Source: DATBGS01 sp036557885
Lineage (GTDB): Bacteria > Chloroflexota > Ktedonobacteria > Ktedonobacterales > DATBGS01
Direction of reading: 5' to 3'
Length of the DNA: 34,256 bases
Assembly (NCBI GenBank): GCA_036557885.1
Contig: DATBGS010000167.1
Span: forward strand, 1-34,256
Every line of letters begins with the position of its first letter. Position 1 is the stretch's first letter. The notes under the pieces were generated by a model. That model did no database searches. It worked only from the letters and a program-made list of their open reading frames with translations, and was not told the DNA's origin. Both the position numbers and the translations under genes were made by a program. This document shows, in pieces, positions 32,918 through 34,256 of the stretch.

Positions 32918-33844
32918 ATGAGTTTGATTGTTGAACACCTCAACAAACGCTTTGGACAGGTCCAAGCCATCAAAGATCTTTCCCTGGAAGTGCAAGAAGG
33001 GGCGCTTTTTGGATTTCTAGGCCCCAATGGTGCGGGCAAAACGACGACGATGCGCCTGATTTTGGATCTCATTCGTCCCGAATCCGGCCAGATTACCTGG
33101 AAGGGCACCCTGGTGCGCGCAGTCGCGCGTCGCTCCTTCGGCTATTTGCCGGAGGAGCGTGGCCTCTATCCCAAGATGGAGGTACAAGCGCAATTGCTCT
33201 TCCTGGCACGTCTCGCCGGTCTCTCCAAACAAGACGCGCTCGCCGCCCTGGATGAGTGGCTAGAGCGGTTCCAGATCACGGCCAATCGCCAGACGAAGCT
33301 CGAAGCCCTCTCCAAAGGCAATCAGCAGAAAGTGCAGTTTCTCGCCGCCGTGTTGCATAACCCAACCATCCTGATCATGGATGAACCTTTTAGCGGGTTG
33401 GACCCGGTCAATGTGGCCGTGCTGAAGGAGGCTTTTCTGGAACTGCATCGGCGCGGCAAGACGATCATCTTCTCCACCCATCAGTTGGAGCAGGTCGAGG
33501 AATTGTGTGAGGACATGGTGCTGATCAATAAAGGGCAAGCGGTGGTGCAGGGCCGCGTCCAGGAGATCAAACGCCAGCATGGGCATCATGTGGCCCGCCT
33601 CAAGCTCGACAATGATCCGGAGGCCCTCTGGCTTGATCAGCTTTCGGGCGTGCAGGTCACGAAACGCCGCCAGGATTATCTTGAACTGCAACTTCAGGCC
33701 CACCTCTCTCCCAACCTGATTGTGGAGGAGGCGCTCCAGCACGGCGGCATCATCAGCCGGTTCGAGATGGTTGAACCCTCACTCACCGACATCTTCATTG
33801 AGCTGGTTGGCACACCTGCTGCTTCAGTTGCGCACGCGCACTGA
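32918..33844 (+). CDS. ABC transporter ATP-binding protein (NatA-like)
   Basis: 308 residues. The ABC domain has Walker A GPNGAGKTT, the motif LSKGNQQKVQFLAA in place of the canonical LSGGQ signature (a variant usual in the NatA group), Walker B ILIMDEPFSGLDP, and the switch His in IFSTHQLEQVEEL. A C-terminal segment (about 225-300) matches the DUF4162-type tail of these proteins. AAAGGAG is 13 bases before the ATG at 32918, which is rather far; the frame runs 12 codons further upstream. The permease gene follows after 19 bases. NatAB pairs export sodium or small toxic molecules; the substrate here is not known. Confidence 0.9.
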   Translation: MSLIVEHLNKRFGQVQAIKDLSLEVQEGALFGFLGPNGAGKTTTMRLILDLIRPESGQITWKGTLVRAVARRSFGYLPEERGLYPKMEVQAQLLFLARLAGLSKQDALAALDEWLERFQITANRQTKLEALSKGNQQKVQFLAAVLHNPTILIMDEPFSGLDPVNVAVLKEAFLELHRRGKTIIFSTHQLEQVEELCEDMVLINKGQAVVQGRVQEIKRQHGHHVARLKLDNDPEALWLDQLSGVQVTKRRQDYLELQLQAHLSPNLIVEEALQHGGIISRFEMVEPSLTDIFIELVGTPAASVAHAH

Positions 33845-33863
33845 GAGACGGAGGAAGGAAACT

Positions 33864-34256
33864 ATGGACAAGCAACCAACAGGCATTCCAGGGCAAGCGC
33901 CTGCCGATCAGGAACACAGCGTGATCGCCGTCCCTTCGGGCGAGGCGGCTGCCCAGGACACTCTGCGCAATATCGGCTTGATTATCGGGCGCGAATATAC
34001 CTATCGGGTGAAGCAGCGCAGCTTTATCATCATCAGCATTATCCTGATGGCCGTCGTCTTCCTGGCCGCTTTTATCCCAACAATTGTGCAGTACATTACT
34101 TCAGGTACACCTTCGCAAACGCATCTCGTGGTGGTGAATGAAGCTGGCTCGATCGCCGGCCTGAATGACGCGCAGTTGGCTGCCTTCATCAATACGACAC
34201 TGAATGGGACAAACACCGGAAGCCCAGCCGCCTATGCAATTTCCAGCCAGCCTCCG
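33864..34256 (+). CDS. ABC-2 type permease (NatB-like), 3' end outside window
   Basis: The first 131 codons of a permease. A polar, cytoplasmic start (MDKQPTGIPGQAPADQ) leads to IGLIIGREYTYRVKQRSFII, a typical NatB pre-helix, and the first membrane helix (IISIILMAVVFLAAFIPTIV). An extracytoplasmic region follows (HLVVVNEAGSIAGLNDAQLA). GGAGGAAGG precedes the ATG. It pairs with the ATP-binding gene upstream. The reading frame is open to the right edge. Confidence 0.88.
   Translation, partial: MDKQPTGIPGQAPADQEHSVIAVPSGEAAAQDTLRNIGLIIGREYTYRVKQRSFIIISIILMAVVFLAAFIPTIVQYITSGTPSQTHLVVVNEAGSIAGLNDAQLAAFINTTLNGTNTGSPAAYAISSQPP

Overview
The window looks like chromosome from a large-genome, multicellular-type soil bacterium. 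My best guess is Chloroflexota, class Ktedonobacteria. The basis is the protein repertoire: a C39-peptidase exporter, a one-polypeptide FHA/ABC exporter, a Ser/Thr kinase with a membrane tail, an SPFH/ribbon-helix-helix pair, a DUF6510 protein beside a sulfite-oxidase-fold enzyme, and many insertion remnants in long gene-poor gaps. This is inference from family resemblance; no rRNA or tRNA gene is present to settle it.

Layout. 1-2.5 kb: 3' part of a C39-peptidase/ABC exporter gene. 2.5-6.3 kb: a degraded zone with a HTH fragment, a frameshifted response regulator, one hypothetical gene, a DUF4177 gene and several short dispersed repeats. 6.3-7.7 kb: a GT4 glycosyltransferase. 8.0-9.4 kb: two nested ORF-less group II introns (a twintron) sitting inside a ~92-bp palindromic repeat. 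9.7-12.8 kb: a HAD phosphatase and, on the minus strand, a cNMP-binding/patatin phospholipase. 13.0-16.3 kb: a tight operon of two ATP-grasp ligases and an aminoglycoside-phosphotransferase-fold protein. 16.5-22.8 kb: a lipoprotein and a Ser/Thr kinase facing a minus-strand operon of an FHA-tailed ABC exporter and a membrane-anchored beta-propeller. 22.8-24.9 kb: a gap with an IS remnant and repeats. 24.9-26.5 kb: an overlapping operon of molybdopterin oxidoreductase, FAD/NAD(P) reductase and DUF6510 protein. 26.5-29.1 kb: repeats, gene fragments and an alpha/beta hydrolase. 29.1-31.3 kb: an AraC regulator and an atypical SDR. 31.5-32.7 kb: an SPFH protein and an RHH regulator with a recognisable promoter/operator. 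32.9 kb to the end: a NatAB-type ABC exporter, cut by the window edge.

The strongest structural observation is the twintron. Removing the inner intron (8626-9267) restores the lower helix of domain V of the outer intron. Removing the outer intron (8023-9328) restores the exact left arm of the palindromic repeat seen intact elsewhere in the window. Two dispersed repeat families, a ~92-bp MITE-like element (six copies) and a ~180-bp element built on a ~76-bp period (four copies), occur next to each other and account for most of the gene-poor space.

The most system-like gene groups are the ATP-grasp/ATP-grasp/kinase-fold operon, and the Ser/Thr kinase opposite an exporter that carries a phosphothreonine-binding FHA domain.
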